Source: Oceanospirillaceae bacterium
Lineage (GTDB): Bacteria > Pseudomonadota > Gammaproteobacteria > Pseudomonadales > Balneatricaceae
Length of the DNA: 29,262 nucleotides
Direction of reading: 5' to 3'
Assembly (NCBI GenBank): GCA_023954795.1
Contig: JAGSHA010000006.1
Coordinates: 1 to 29,262 of the forward strand
Notes under the pieces: generated by a model
The model's input: only the letters and a program-made list of their open reading frames with translations
What the model was told of the DNA's origin: nothing
The model's database searches: none
Part shown: positions 1-8,261 of the stretch, piece by piece
Position numbering within the stretch: position 1 is the first letter of the stretch
Layout: each line of letters starts with the position of its first letter
Program-made: the position numbers and the translations under genes

Positions 1-56
1 AAGGTGCCGCCACCGACGGTTCCAAGACCACAGATACCTACTTTTACCGGTTTCAA
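1..56 (-). CDS. hom: Homoserine dehydrogenase, N-terminal fragment (cut by window edge)
   Basis: Only the first 18 codons are inside the window. They read MKPVKVGICGLGTVGGGT, the start of the NAD(P)-binding Rossmann fold with the GxGxxG glycine pattern typical of proteobacterial homoserine dehydrogenase, which makes homoserine for threonine and methionine. The start is TTG at 56, preceded by a GAGAGG ribosome-binding site at about 8 nt. The neighbours dsbC and xerD upstream match the xerD-dsbC-hom-thrC order known in Pseudomonas, which supports the call. A strong terminator separates it from dsbC, so it probably has its own promoter. Confidence 0.85.
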   Translation of the reverse strand, partial: MKPVKVGICGLGTVGGGT

Positions 57-110
57 ACTATAACCTCTCGCTGTGAATATCTTCAGCACTGCACAAAAAT
101 TGAGCCGGGT

Positions 111-139
111 ATTATAGCGAAAACAGCCCGTCAGCACTA
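111..139 (-). promoter_or_regulatory. Candidate promoter of hom
   Basis: A perfect TATAAT -10 box on the minus strand (111-116) lies 55 nt before the hom TTG start. The -35 hexamer at 17-bp spacing (TAGTGC, 134-139) is poor. The position fits, because the gene upstream ends in a strong terminator and hom would otherwise lack transcription. Confidence 0.45.
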
Positions 140-167
140 TTGCCTATTACCCGTAACGCGCGCCCAC

Positions 168-192
168 AAAAAAGGGGCATAAGCTGCCCCTT
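168..192 (-). terminator. Rho-independent terminator after dsbC
   Basis: The minus-strand transcript forms an 8-bp stem (AAGGGGCA paired with TGCCCCTT) with a 5-nt loop, followed directly by a run of U residues (positions 173-168). It lies 24 nt past the dsbC stop and would end the hypothetical-xerD-dsbC transcript before hom. Confidence 0.85.
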
Positions 193-216
193 CCTGGATC
201 TTGCGGATCGCGATAA

Positions 217-951
217 TTATTTCAATTTCAACGCGCGCGCCAACTGTTTGGCAGGCAAATAACCCGGCATCAACGTACCGTCCTCAAATACCAGCGCAGG
301 CGTACCCGTCACACCCACGGCCTGACCCAGCATCAGTTGGGAGGCGATAGGAGAGTCGCAACTGCTCCGGTCAACTTTTTGTCCGTTTTTCGCGCGTGTC
401 ATCAGTTCGTTACGCTTATCGGGCGCAGCACACCAGATCGACTCCATAACATTAAACGCATTGGAGCCAATGCCCGCACGTGGAAACGCCAGATAGTTCA
501 CCTGAACACCCATCGCATTAAGCTGAGGAATTTCCTTATGCAGTTTACGGCAGTAACCACAATCCACATCGGTAAATACCGTTACGGTGGCTTTACGTTC
601 GCCTTCTGCCGGGTAAACAATGATGTCTTTAGATTCGACTTTAGCCAGCTGATCAAGACGTTGCTGCTTGCGCTTACCTTCCGTCAGGTTAACAAACCCT
701 TCTTGCGGTGAAAGTCGGAACAACTGCCCGACCATAAAATATTCACCTTTGGCATCCGAATAAAGCAACTCGCCTGTATTCAGTTCAACCGCGTACATCC
801 CTTCCATCTCAGCAGGCTGGATAGATACCGCACTCAAACGCGCATCAATCTTCTTCAGGCTGCCTTTGATGACCTCATCTACCGCGGTTGCCGCCTGAGA
901 CCAACTGCTTACACCCAACAAAATCAGGCCCACTGCCCATAACTTCCGCAT
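217..951 (-). CDS. dsbC: Periplasmic thiol:disulfide interchange protein DsbC
   Basis: DsbC is the periplasmic disulfide isomerase that reshuffles wrong disulfides and is kept reduced by DsbD. The protein begins with a signal peptide (MRKLWAVGLILLG... cleaved near SQA-A), then an N-terminal dimerisation domain and a thioredoxin fold. The active site CGYC is at about residues 131-134, the second conserved Cys pair at about 174 and 198, and the cis-Pro motif TGTP follows. I chose the ATG at 951 because GGGGA stands 5 nt before it and it gives a clean signal peptide. The frame is open to a GTG at 972 with a weaker site. It lies 60 bp after xerD, probably in one transcript, in the order seen in Pseudomonas. 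Confidence 0.93.
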   Translation of the reverse strand: MRKLWAVGLILLGVSSWSQAATAVDEVIKGSLKKIDARLSAVSIQPAEMEGMYAVELNTGELLYSDAKGEYFMVGQLFRLSPQEGFVNLTEGKRKQQRLDQLAKVESKDIIVYPAEGERKATVTVFTDVDCGYCRKLHKEIPQLNAMGVQVNYLAFPRAGIGSNAFNVMESIWCAAPDKRNELMTRAKNGQKVDRSSCDSPIASQLMLGQAVGVTGTPALVFEDGTLMPGYLPAKQLARALKLK

Positions 952-1011
952 GACTTTCCCCATATTATTCACAATCCACTACTGGCTAAGATACAGAACA
1001 GACCATAAAGT

Positions 1012-1929
1012 TCAGCCGCGTGGGTGGTGTTTACTATGCAGCGACTGTAAACGATGCTGTGCGACATGTGTATAGATTTGCGTTGTCGAAAGATCACTAT
1101 GCCCCAACAACATCTGCACAACACGCAGATCAGCACCATGATTCAGGAGATGTGTTGCAAATGCATGCCGTAACACATGTGGCGAAAGGGGCTTGTCGAT
1201 CCCCGATACCACGGCATAGTGCTTCACCCGGTGCCAAAACGTCTGCCGGGTCATCTGCTGACCACGCCGGCTCGGAAACAAGATCTCGCTGGTGGCATCC
1301 TTAAGCAAAAGCGGTCTGGCATCGCGCATATATTGCAACACGCGATGAATCGCCTCATCCCCCAACGGGACCAAGCGCTCCTTACTGCCCTTGCCCATCA
1401 CACGAATGACGCCCTGGCGCAGATTCACCTGCGGACCGTGCAGCGACACCAACTCAGAGACTCGCAGCCCGGTGGCATACAACACCTCAAGCATTGCACG
1501 ATCCCGACACTCTACGGCATCACTCAGATCTGGCGCCTGTAACAGACTCTCCACATCGCTTTCGGTCAGTGTTTTTGGAAGGGCGCGCCCTCGCTTCGGG
1601 CTATCAATGAGTAACGTGGGGTCGGTATCGATCAGTTTTTCTCGCACCAGATACCGATAAAAGCCACGCAATGTCGACAATAAACGTGCGGTAGAGCTTG
1701 CCTTAAGCCGTTCGGTATATCGCCATGCCAAGTGCTGCTGCAGCTCCTCTCGACCTGCAGAGAGCAAGCAGGATGCTCTTGCCTGCAACCACATACCGTA
1801 CTGCACCAGATCGCGACGGTAGGAGCTCAGCGTATTTTCACTCAAACCGCGCTCCATCCAAATGGCATCGAGAAACTGATCAATCAACTTAGAGTCTGCA
1901 GCAGACAACGCGGCAACAGAAGAAGACAT
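1012..1929 (-). CDS. xerD: Tyrosine recombinase XerD
   Basis: XerD acts with XerC at the dif site to resolve chromosome dimers at division. It has an N-terminal SAM-like core-binding domain (about 10-100) and a C-terminal catalytic domain. From the ATG at 1929 the catalytic residues are R156 (TGLRVSEL), K180 (GKGSKER), H251 and R254 (HVLRHAFATH), H277 (LLGHSDLSTTQIYTH) and the nucleophile Y286. The length of 305 aa is close to the usual 298. A GTG at 1953 would add 8 residues and has a weak AGGT upstream, so the start is uncertain. It starts just after the hypothetical gene. Position beside dsbC and hom and the full length identify it as the housekeeping enzyme and not a phage integrase. Confidence 0.93.
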   Translation of the reverse strand: MSSSVAALSAADSKLIDQFLDAIWMERGLSENTLSSYRRDLVQYGMWLQARASCLLSAGREELQQHLAWRYTERLKASSTARLLSTLRGFYRYLVREKLIDTDPTLLIDSPKRGRALPKTLTESDVESLLQAPDLSDAVECRDRAMLEVLYATGLRVSELVSLHGPQVNLRQGVIRVMGKGSKERLVPLGDEAIHRVLQYMRDARPLLLKDATSEILFPSRRGQQMTRQTFWHRVKHYAVVSGIDKPLSPHVLRHAFATHLLNHGADLRVVQMLLGHSDLSTTQIYTHVAQHRLQSLHSKHHPRG

Positions 1930-1962
1930 CAGTTCAGATTCCAACACATGCACATATGGGAC

Positions 1963-3336
1963 CTAGCGATAGACTTCAATCTCAGCAACCTTTTCCAATG
2001 CAATACTGTACGTTGCCACACCACGCTGCATTCTTTGCTCAATAAGCATTTCATGGCGGTCGATCTCCAGAATACGACCTTCAATTCGACGACCAAAATA
2101 GGTGACCATTCGTGCACGATGCCCGATATGTTCTCCTATATCCGCTACATCTACTGCACGATATGCTGGACGGCGCGCTACCTCATTTGATGGCGACACC
2201 GAAGTCTTCTCATGCAAGTCCACATTTGGTGCTGACGGAGACAGACCTTCTGGCGCGGCTTCCGGCAAAGACGAACGCGACGGCTGCACTGAACCTTGTG
2301 TCACTGCAGATGACGGAACAGGCTTTTCCACAGGCTCCAGCAACTTAATTCCGGCAAGACTTACAGGCTCACCATTGATCAGCAACGCGGGATTTAACAC
2401 GCTTATAAAACTATCGAGAGAGGTTATTTGAACTGCCTGCATTTGGCCCAACGGAGTATCAGGACGCATACGAAAACTGATATTTGCCGCAGGACGATAC
2501 ATATCCACAAATCCCTGATACAGCTCATCGGATAGTCCAATACCCGCGTAAGCAATCATCGCTTCAAACTCTTCACGTAACGCCAGATCAAACTGCTCAT
2601 CAGCTATGCCTGACTGTGTCGCACAGTACTCGCGAAAACGACGGTTAAACCCCTTGTCGCTAAAATAGCTCTGCACACTACGCAAAGCCGTCTGACTACC
2701 CGCTAATGCAGACTTTGACAACGACGCGGAAGATGTCTTTAACGAGACCCCCATTGAGAAATCTCCAACCTCTGCCGTATCCGCAGAGATATCAACATCC
2801 CAGCGTCCCTCTACGGCATCAAAGCTATAGGCTAACTCCATATCGGCACCCAACACCCGGTAACCCATAGCCTGCAGTAGATCAGCGCCCTGCATGCTAC
2901 TGCAGAACTGTCCTACCACCGTCATATCTTGCGGCTGCCCCTGCTGGGCTAGTTGCATCCATTGTTCCACCAATGCACTGTCCAACCGGAAGAAGAATCC
3001 TTTCAAACGCAACGACAGAGCATCAGGCCAAGGCTCCACACTCAGATCACCACCAAGACGCAACATCTGGGACCAGTCGGGCGCCTTCAGAGATATTTCT
3101 TCAATATTAAACTGGTCGGTACCGCCCAAAGGCGCTACCCGGATATCGACCAGAGCAATCTCAGTCGCCACCAAATCAATACGTACGTCGTTATAACTCA
3201 ACTCAGCAAAAGGCGACACTTTCGTCACCATTTCATCTGCCGCTCCAGTTACCCGCCACCATAAGAAACCATAAAAACCGGCCACACAAAATACCGGCAA
3301 CAGCAGAATACTCAGCAGTAACGCAATCCGTTTCAA
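1963..3336 (-). CDS. Unrecognised membrane-anchored protein
   Basis: I do not recognise a family. The protein starts with a hydrophobic segment (MKRIALLLSILLLPVF...), a likely uncleaved anchor or signal. A periplasmic-looking region of about 310 residues follows, then a Pro/Ser-rich linker (about 340-385). The C-terminal domain of about 65 residues has short alternating hydrophobic beta-like strands (RMVTYFGRRIEGRILEI) and could be SH3- or Sm-like. I chose the TTG at 3336 because GGAAG lies 6 nt upstream and the membrane segment then begins at residue 2. The frame is open to a TTG at 3387 without a ribosome-binding site. A TATAGT at 3377-3382 could be the -10 of its promoter. It sits between the rplS terminator and xerD and probably leads the xerD-dsbC transcript. 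Function unknown. Confidence 0.75.
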   Translation of the reverse strand: MKRIALLLSILLLPVFCVAGFYGFLWWRVTGAADEMVTKVSPFAELSYNDVRIDLVATEIALVDIRVAPLGGTDQFNIEEISLKAPDWSQMLRLGGDLSVEPWPDALSLRLKGFFFRLDSALVEQWMQLAQQGQPQDMTVVGQFCSSMQGADLLQAMGYRVLGADMELAYSFDAVEGRWDVDISADTAEVGDFSMGVSLKTSSASLSKSALAGSQTALRSVQSYFSDKGFNRRFREYCATQSGIADEQFDLALREEFEAMIAYAGIGLSDELYQGFVDMYRPAANISFRMRPDTPLGQMQAVQITSLDSFISVLNPALLINGEPVSLAGIKLLEPVEKPVPSSAVTQGSVQPSRSSLPEAAPEGLSPSAPNVDLHEKTSVSPSNEVARRPAYRAVDVADIGEHIGHRARMVTYFGRRIEGRILEIDRHEMLIEQRMQRGVATYSIALEKVAEIEVYR

Positions 3337-3433
3337 AACCCGCTTCCCACGCAGTTCATAAAAATTGAATGGACACACTATAGGCAAGGAGTTGCAGGTT
3401 TACCATTCAGACCACCCCTGCCAGATCTACAGA

Positions 3434-3465
3434 CATAAAAAAAGCGGCTCGAAAGCCGCTTTTTA
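3434..3465 (-). terminator. Terminator after rplS
   Basis: A 7-bp GC-rich stem (AGCGGCT/AGCCGCT, 3443-3460) with a CGAA tetraloop is flanked by A7 and T5 runs, so it reads as a Rho-independent terminator on the minus strand after rplS (stop at 3490). The flanks also pair (CATAAAA with TTTTATG), giving a long inverted repeat. It ends the rpsP-rimM-trmD-rplS operon. Confidence 0.88.
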
Positions 3466-3489
3466 TGATCTGTGTAGCAAAAAGATAGC

Positions 3490-3846
3490 TTAACCCAGCT
3501 TCTCTTTGATACGTGCAGACTTACCACTACGCTCACGCAGGTAGTACAGCTTAGCTTTGCGCACGTCACCGCGACGCTTAACAGCAATGCTATCTACTGT
3601 AGTGCTGTAAGTCTGGAACGTACGTTCCACACCAACACCGTGAGAGATTTTACGTACTGTGAATGCAGAGTTAACGCCGCGGTTACGCTTACCGATAACT
3701 ACGCCTTCAAACGCCTGCAGACGAGTACGAGTACCCTCTGTTACTTTTACCTGTACGACAACGGTATCACCCGGGCCGAATTCTGGTACGTCTTTCGTTT
3801 TCTGTTCAGCTTCAATCTGCTGAATAATCAGGTTCTTGCTGCTCAT
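3490..3846 (-). CDS. rplS: 50S ribosomal protein L19
   Basis: At 118 aa it matches bacterial L19 over its whole length, including FGPGDTVVVQVKVTEG, RLQAFEGVVIGKRNRG, TVRKISHGVGVERTF and the basic tail RGDVRKAKLYYLRERSGKSARIKEKLG. L19 sits at the 30S-50S interface. The start ATG at 3846 has GGAGCGA just upstream. It is the last gene of the rpsP operon, 17 nt after trmD, and is followed by a strong terminator. Confidence 0.98.
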   Translation of the reverse strand: MSSKNLIIQQIEAEQKTKDVPEFGPGDTVVVQVKVTEGTRTRLQAFEGVVIGKRNRGVNSAFTVRKISHGVGVERTFQTYSTTVDSIAVKRRGDVRKAKLYYLRERSGKSARIKEKLG

Positions 3847-3863
3847 GGCTCGCTCCTAAATAT

Positions 3864-4616
3864 TCAACCGTCGGACCCTTGGGTCTCACGGATAAAATCT
3901 TTTAACAATGCCTGCTGTTCTTTGGTTAACTCCAGAGAATCCAACAATTCAGGACGTCTTTTCCAAGTGCGTCCCAACTGTTGCTTCAAGCGCCAGCGCC
4001 TGATCTCCTCATGGTTACCGCCCAGCAGCACCCCAGGTACCTGCATTCCGTCAAACTGTTCCGGTCTCGTATAGTGCGGGCAATCCAATAAACCGTCTGA
4101 AAAAGAATCCTCAGTAGCTGAATCCTGATGCCCAAGTACACCGGGCACCAACCTCGAAACCGCATCAATCATGGTCATCGCTGGCAGTTCACCACCGCTG
4201 AGGACAAAATCCCCAAGCGACCACTCTTCATCAATTTCAGTTTCAATCAGGCGTTCATCAATACCTTCATAACGCCCGGCTACCAGAATCAGCTTCTTAC
4301 GATTCGCTAACTCCTGCACCCCGCTATGGTCAAGTCGGCGTCCCTGAGGGGAGAGATAAATAACACTTACCTCATCGTCCCCTGCTGCAGCTTTTGCAGC
4401 ATGGATTGCGTCCCGCAGCGGCTGAACTTTCATCAGCATGCCGGGGCCACCGCCGTATGGACGATCATCTACAGTGCGATGCTTATCCAGCGTGAAGTCA
4501 CGCGGATTCCAGCATTGCAGCTCAATCGATCCATTCCGTACCGCTCGTCCCGTTACGCCAAAGCTTTTAACAGCCTCGAACATCTCCGGGAACAACGTCA
4601 CTACACCAAACCACAC
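3864..4616 (-). CDS. trmD: tRNA (guanine37-N1)-methyltransferase
   Basis: TrmD methylates N1 of G37 in tRNAs reading CNN codons, using S-adenosylmethionine, which prevents +1 frameshifting. The SPOUT trefoil-knot motifs are clear: DRPYGGGPGMLMK (51-63), YLSPQGRRLD (87-96), LVAGRYEGIDERL (111-123) and WSLGDFVLSGGELP (132-145). R155 (DAVSRLVPGVLG) and D170 (ATEDSF) match the catalytic R154 and D169 of the E. coli enzyme. The start is GTG at 4616, 3 nt after the rimM stop, with GGAG 8 nt upstream. The length of 250 aa is normal. Confidence 0.97.
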   Translation of the reverse strand: MWFGVVTLFPEMFEAVKSFGVTGRAVRNGSIELQCWNPRDFTLDKHRTVDDRPYGGGPGMLMKVQPLRDAIHAAKAAAGDDEVSVIYLSPQGRRLDHSGVQELANRKKLILVAGRYEGIDERLIETEIDEEWSLGDFVLSGGELPAMTMIDAVSRLVPGVLGHQDSATEDSFSDGLLDCPHYTRPEQFDGMQVPGVLLGGNHEEIRRWRLKQQLGRTWKRRPELLDSLELTKEQQALLKDFIRETQGSDG

Positions 4617-4619
4617 GGT

Positions 4620-5153
4620 TTAGAACTCCGGATCCCAGTCGACCCGAATAGTACCTGTTACCAAGTCAATCTCTTTAATCACCTGATCAGGCAGGTAAGG
4701 TATCAAACGCTCATTACGATCAATACTCTCATCATTACCTTTTACCACCAGCACATCATTTGCACCGGTTTCCATCAGATGACTTACCTTGCCCAGCAAC
4801 TGACCGGACACGGTATATACCGTCAGGTTTTCCAGCTGGCTCCAGTAGAACTCACCCTCTTCCAGTTTTGGAAGACGATGCGATTCAACCGCGATCTCAA
4901 CCCCGTTATATGTACGGGCGATCTCTCGGTCATCTACTCCAACCAACTTAGCGACCAGGCCTTTACCATGGCGTTTGCTAGCTTCTATCTCGAAAGACTT
5001 CCACTGGCCTTTAATCTTCAACAACCACGGCGAGTAAGTCAGGATGTTTTCAATCGGATCGGTGTGAGAATAAATCTTCACCCATCCTTTAACACCGTAG
5101 ACGGAAGCAATACGACCAAGAACCGTGTTCTCTTCTGTGGTATTTCCACTCAT
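4620..5153 (-). CDS. rimM: Ribosome maturation factor RimM
   Basis: RimM binds S19 in the 30S head and assists late maturation of 16S rRNA. The N-terminal RimM domain starts LGRIASVYGVKGWVKIYSHTD, followed by a linker (LVGVDDREIARTYNGVEIAVE) and a PRC-barrel domain ending in IPYLPDQVIKEIDLVTGTIRVDWDPEF. The length of 177 aa is typical. It lies between rpsP (28 nt upstream) and trmD (3 nt downstream) in the standard order. Confidence 0.96.
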   Translation of the reverse strand: MSGNTTEENTVLGRIASVYGVKGWVKIYSHTDPIENILTYSPWLLKIKGQWKSFEIEASKRHGKGLVAKLVGVDDREIARTYNGVEIAVESHRLPKLEEGEFYWSQLENLTVYTVSGQLLGKVSHLMETGANDVLVVKGNDESIDRNERLIPYLPDQVIKEIDLVTGTIRVDWDPEF

Positions 5154-5181
5154 CTACTTGACCCAACCTGATCCAAAAAAC

Positions 5182-5433
5182 TTATTCAGCAGCTTTTGCA
5201 GCGTCTTTCAGCAGCGTAGCAACACGTGCAGAAACCTGCGCGCCTTTGCCCTGCCAGTACTCAACACGCTCCAGGTTTACACGCAGACGCTCTTCCTGGC
5301 CGCGAGCCTGAGGGTTGAAGAAGCCAACACGCTCAATAAAGCGACCATCACGTGGGTTACGTGAGTCAGCTACAGTAAGGTGATAGAAAGGACGCTTCTT
5401 AGCGCCGCCACGAGACAAACGAATTGTTACCAT
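5182..5433 (-). CDS. rpsP: 30S ribosomal protein S16
   Basis: At 83 aa it is a full-length S16, beginning MVTIRLSRGGAKKRPFYHL and containing VADSRNPRDGRFIERVGFFNP. S16 is an early-binding 30S protein. It is the first gene of the rpsP-rimM-trmD-rplS operon, with a leader of roughly 140 nt from the predicted promoter at 5578-5605. AGGGACC lies upstream of the ATG. Confidence 0.98.
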   Translation of the reverse strand: MVTIRLSRGGAKKRPFYHLTVADSRNPRDGRFIERVGFFNPQARGQEERLRVNLERVEYWQGKGAQVSARVATLLKDAAKAAE

Positions 5434-5577
5434 GCGAATGGTCCCTTTATTTGTGCAGGTTTTGGTATCGCCTGCAATTTCGTATCCCGGTAGAAATCAT
5501 TTCAGACTCCACCGATCCAACTTTCGCTCGCCAATCACGTCAATAGCGCAATCCACGAACAGAAAAACAGGGCGGAA

Positions 5578-5605
5578 ATTCTACGCGAATTCACCACCCT
5601 TTCAA
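5578..5605 (-). promoter_or_regulatory. Promoter of the rpsP-rimM-trmD-rplS operon
   Basis: On the minus strand TTGAAA (5600-5605) and TAGAAT (5578-5583) are separated by 16 bp, a good sigma-70 match (5/6 at -10). It lies in the only sizeable gap upstream of rpsP. The predicted leader of about 140 nt is longer than translation needs. The rest of the gap (5434-5693) shows no gene. Confidence 0.6.
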
Positions 5606-5693
5606 AGAGGTTTATGCTTAATTCTTAGACAGCACTGAAAATAACGTCAGATCAGCCGTCAAACGCGCCGGAAGGCGGCGCAGACCAAGTCGA

Positions 5694-7112
5694 CTAACGT
5701 CCTGGGAAGCCACCGCCACCCATTCCGCCCATACCACCTGGGCCACCCGGTCCACCACCCATACCAGGAGGCAACATACCCTTCATACCACGCATCATTT
5801 TGGCCATGCCGCCTTTACCACTCATCTTCTTCATCATCTTCGACATCTGCTTATGCTGTTTGATGAGTCGGTTGACGTCCTGTACCTGCGTACCAGAACC
5901 TGCAGCGATACGTTTCTTACGGGAGCCCGTCAGGATGTCTGGATTACGACGCTCTTTAGGGGTCATGGAGTTGATAATTGACTCCATCTGGACCACACCC
6001 TTTTCAGCACCGGCCATCTGGGATGCATTCGCCATCTGACCCATGCCCGGTAACTTATCGAGCATGCCCATCATGCCGCCCATATTCTTCATTTGCTGAA
6101 TCTGCTCGCGGAAATCCTCCAGGTCAAAGCCTTTGCCTTTCTGGATCTTCTTCGCAAATTTCTCAGCTTTCTTCTTGTCGATCTTCTCTTCTGCTTCCTC
6201 AATCAGGGACAGCACATCGCCCATGCCCAGGATTCGAGAAGCAACACGGTCCGGGTGGAATGGCTCCAGCGCCTCAACCTTCTCGCCCACACCGAGGAAC
6301 TTGATCGGTTTACCCGTGATATGACGCACAGACAGAGCGGCACCGCCTCGGGCATCACCATCGGTTTTTGTCAGGATCACGCCGGTCAGCGGCAACTGTT
6401 CATTAAACGCCCGCGCCGTATTTGCCGCATCCTGACCCGTCATCGCGTCAACGACAAACAGGGTTTCAACTGGTTTAACAGCGCTATGCAGACGTTTGAT
6501 CTCGTCCATCATTTCGCCATCGACATGCAGACGACCTGCGGTATCCACCAGCAGTACATCATGATGCTGAATCTTCGCATGCGCGATGGCGGCATTGACG
6601 ATGTCTACCGGATCCTGATCAGCAGTCGACGGGAAGAATTCAACATCCACTTCCGCTGCCAGCGTCTCCAGCTGCTTGATCGCGGCCGGACGGTATACGT
6701 CAGCAGACACGACCAGGACTTTTTTCTTCTCACGTTCGCGCAGGAAACGAGACAACTTGGCAACAGAGGTGGTTTTACCCGCACCCTGAAGACCGGCCAT
6801 CATTACCACTGCCGGTGGCTGTGCGGCAAGGTTGAGAGCCTCATTGGCCTCACCCATAACATTCACCAGCTCTTCGTTAACAATCTTAACGAACACCTGC
6901 CCCGGTGACAGACTGCTGCTGACTTCGGTGCCAACTGCACGCTCTTTAACGCTGTTAACAAACGCTTTGACTACCGGCAGGGCAACATCGGCCTCCAGCA
7001 GTGCCATACGTACTTCACGCAAGGTGCCTTTAATATTGTCTTCGGTCAGCTTCGCCTGGCCCGTGACGGACTTAAGCGTTTGCGTGAGTCGCTCTGTAAG
7101 ATTCTCGAACAT
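5694..7112 (-). CDS. ffh: Signal recognition particle protein Ffh
   Basis: Ffh is the GTPase that binds 4.5S RNA and hydrophobic signal sequences and delivers ribosomes to FtsY. It has an N helical domain (1-90), then a G domain with P-loop GLQGAGKTT (107-115), DTAGRLHVD and TKTDGDARGG. The C-terminal M domain is methionine-rich, with the RNA-binding stretch TGSRKKRIAAGSGTQVQDVN. The tail is a Gly/Met/Pro-rich low-complexity stretch (from about MLPPGMGGG to FPGR). The length of 472 aa is slightly longer than E. coli Ffh because of that tail. It is followed by rpsP on the same strand, with no clear terminator between. Confidence 0.97.
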   Translation of the reverse strand: MFENLTERLTQTLKSVTGQAKLTEDNIKGTLREVRMALLEADVALPVVKAFVNSVKERAVGTEVSSSLSPGQVFVKIVNEELVNVMGEANEALNLAAQPPAVVMMAGLQGAGKTTSVAKLSRFLREREKKKVLVVSADVYRPAAIKQLETLAAEVDVEFFPSTADQDPVDIVNAAIAHAKIQHHDVLLVDTAGRLHVDGEMMDEIKRLHSAVKPVETLFVVDAMTGQDAANTARAFNEQLPLTGVILTKTDGDARGGAALSVRHITGKPIKFLGVGEKVEALEPFHPDRVASRILGMGDVLSLIEEAEEKIDKKKAEKFAKKIQKGKGFDLEDFREQIQQMKNMGGMMGMLDKLPGMGQMANASQMAGAEKGVVQMESIINSMTPKERRNPDILTGSRKKRIAAGSGTQVQDVNRLIKQHKQMSKMMKKMSGKGGMAKMMRGMKGMLPPGMGGGPGGPGGMGGMGGGGFPGR

Positions 7113-7219
7113 GCTCTGCCTCGGTATCAGTTCCCGCCAACCATCTATATATAGAAATAACGTCCAGAAGGGCTATGTCTTGCTCAGGCGGGACTCGGAG
7201 AAAATTGCAATTGATGCAC

Positions 7220-7225
7220 ATTATA
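7220..7225 (-). promoter_or_regulatory. Candidate -10 box upstream of ffh
   Basis: A perfect TATAAT on the minus strand lies about 108 nt before the ffh start. No good -35 is visible at 16-18 bp. It sits in the 251-bp gap between the divergent genes ffh and ypjD. Nothing else coding is seen in this gap. Confidence 0.4.
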
Positions 7226-7338
7226 CAGTAGCAACCCACCCACGCCACTCCCCCATATTTCATCCAACGGGCAATTGTGACACACTACTGCGCTTATACG
7301 GCTCAGCGAATGGCTGACCTTTTGTTTTAGTATTGATA

Positions 7339-7354
7339 CCTGTCCCCGGACAGG
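7339..7354 (+). promoter_or_regulatory. Hairpin overlapping the ypjD ribosome-binding site
   Basis: CCTGTCC (7339-7345) and GGACAGG (7348-7354) form an inverted repeat in the mRNA leader. Its 3' arm takes in the first AGG of the CAGGAGG Shine-Dalgarno sequence, ten bases before the ATG at 7364. Folding could dampen translation. No ligand or regulator is implied by the sequence. Confidence 0.4.
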
Positions 7355-7363
7355 AGGAAAAGG

Positions 7364-8152
7364 ATGCTGATACTTCCCACTCTGTTGGCTGCCCTCTTAT
7401 ACGCGGTAGCAAGCTTTCTTCAATGGCAGATTCTGCAGGGCAAACGCCAGCAGCCTCGCGCTATCAACCAGCTATTGGGATGGGCCGCTTTTGCCAGCCA
7501 TACTGTGGCCGCATATGCGGTGCTACACCAGGCAGAGGGTATCCATCTCGGGTTCTTTGCCATGGGCAGCCTCGTGTCATGGCTAGTGGTTGCGATCGTT
7601 CTGTTGAGCAGCATTCGTCAGGCCATCGACAACTTGTTTATAGGTGTCTTTCCAATTGCACTGATGGCAACTCTGGTCGCGGGCTTTATTCCCGAAGAAA
7701 GCATCGCCCGCAACTACGACGGCGGCTTGATTACTCACATCCTGCTGTCCGTATTGGCCTACAGCATACTGACACTGGCCGTTTTACAGGCCGTACTGGT
7801 ATCTCGCCAGCATTCGGCACTGAAACACCACCATACCCGCGGCCTGGTAAGCTCACTGCCACCTCTGCAAACGATGGATCGCTTACTCTTTGAGATGATC
7901 TGGTCCGGTGAGATTCTGCTAACAGCAGCGTTGGTATCCGGATTTATCTTTGTAGATGACCTTTTTGCTCAGCATTTGCTGCATAAAACAGCCCTGTCGT
8001 TGTTGGCATGGGTGCTCTATGCCACCTTAATCTGTGGACGTCTGTTTTTTGGCTGGCGCAGCCATACCGCGACACGCTGGACAATTGGCGGATTTATTTT
8101 GCTGGCACTGGCCTTTTTCGGCAGCAAGCTGGTGCTTGAGTGGTTGCTGTAA
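7364..8152 (+). CDS. ypjD: CcsA/YpjD-family inner membrane protein
   Basis: A 262-aa polytopic membrane protein with about eight hydrophobic segments, in the cytochrome c assembly (CcsA/ResC-like) superfamily as the YpjD branch. Conserved-looking histidines are at 46, 125 and 207, and the segment QTMDRLLFEMIWSGEILLTAALVSGF (169-194) is typical. The tryptophan-rich haem-handling WWD motif of true CcsA is not evident, so a direct cytochrome c synthetase role is not supported. Placement divergent from ffh is the order known in Pseudomonas. AGGAGG lies 6 nt before the ATG at 7364. Confidence 0.85.
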   Translation: MLILPTLLAALLYAVASFLQWQILQGKRQQPRAINQLLGWAAFASHTVAAYAVLHQAEGIHLGFFAMGSLVSWLVVAIVLLSSIRQAIDNLFIGVFPIALMATLVAGFIPEESIARNYDGGLITHILLSVLAYSILTLAVLQAVLVSRQHSALKHHHTRGLVSSLPPLQTMDRLLFEMIWSGEILLTAALVSGFIFVDDLFAQHLLHKTALSLLAWVLYATLICGRLFFGWRSHTATRWTIGGFILLALAFFGSKLVLEWLL

Positions 8153-8198
8153 CAACGACACTTGGGCACCGATCACCACGCAGTCATCTATTCGCTAC

Positions 8199-8227
8199 TT
8201 GACAGGTTCTGGGGGGCACTCGACAAT
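8199..8227 (+). promoter_or_regulatory. Promoter of the CorC/HlyC-type gene
   Basis: A consensus TTGACA (8199-8204) is followed after 17 bp by GACAAT (8222-8227), a 4/6 -10 box. The predicted transcript starts about 25-30 nt before the TTG start codon at 8262. It gives the gene its own promoter downstream of ypjD. Confidence 0.6.
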
Positions 8228-8261
8228 GGGCCTCCCAATATAGACCACAGGTTATGCAGTC

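Noticed and set aside
1012..1929. Tyrosine recombinase as a sign of a prophage or integron
   Set aside because: Full-length XerD in its conserved housekeeping position. No att sites, phage genes or attC repeats nearby.
4326..5171. Plus-strand open frame of 281 codons
   Set aside because: It runs antisense to trmD and rimM, both certain genes. It has no recognisable domain and no ribosome-binding site.
5434..5693. Terminator for ffh
   Set aside because: The only GC-rich hairpin (near 5660-5680) has about 4 bp and no U-run.
6093..6908. Plus-strand open frame of 271 codons
   Set aside because: It is antisense to ffh. The composition looks like a mirrored coding frame and there is no motif.
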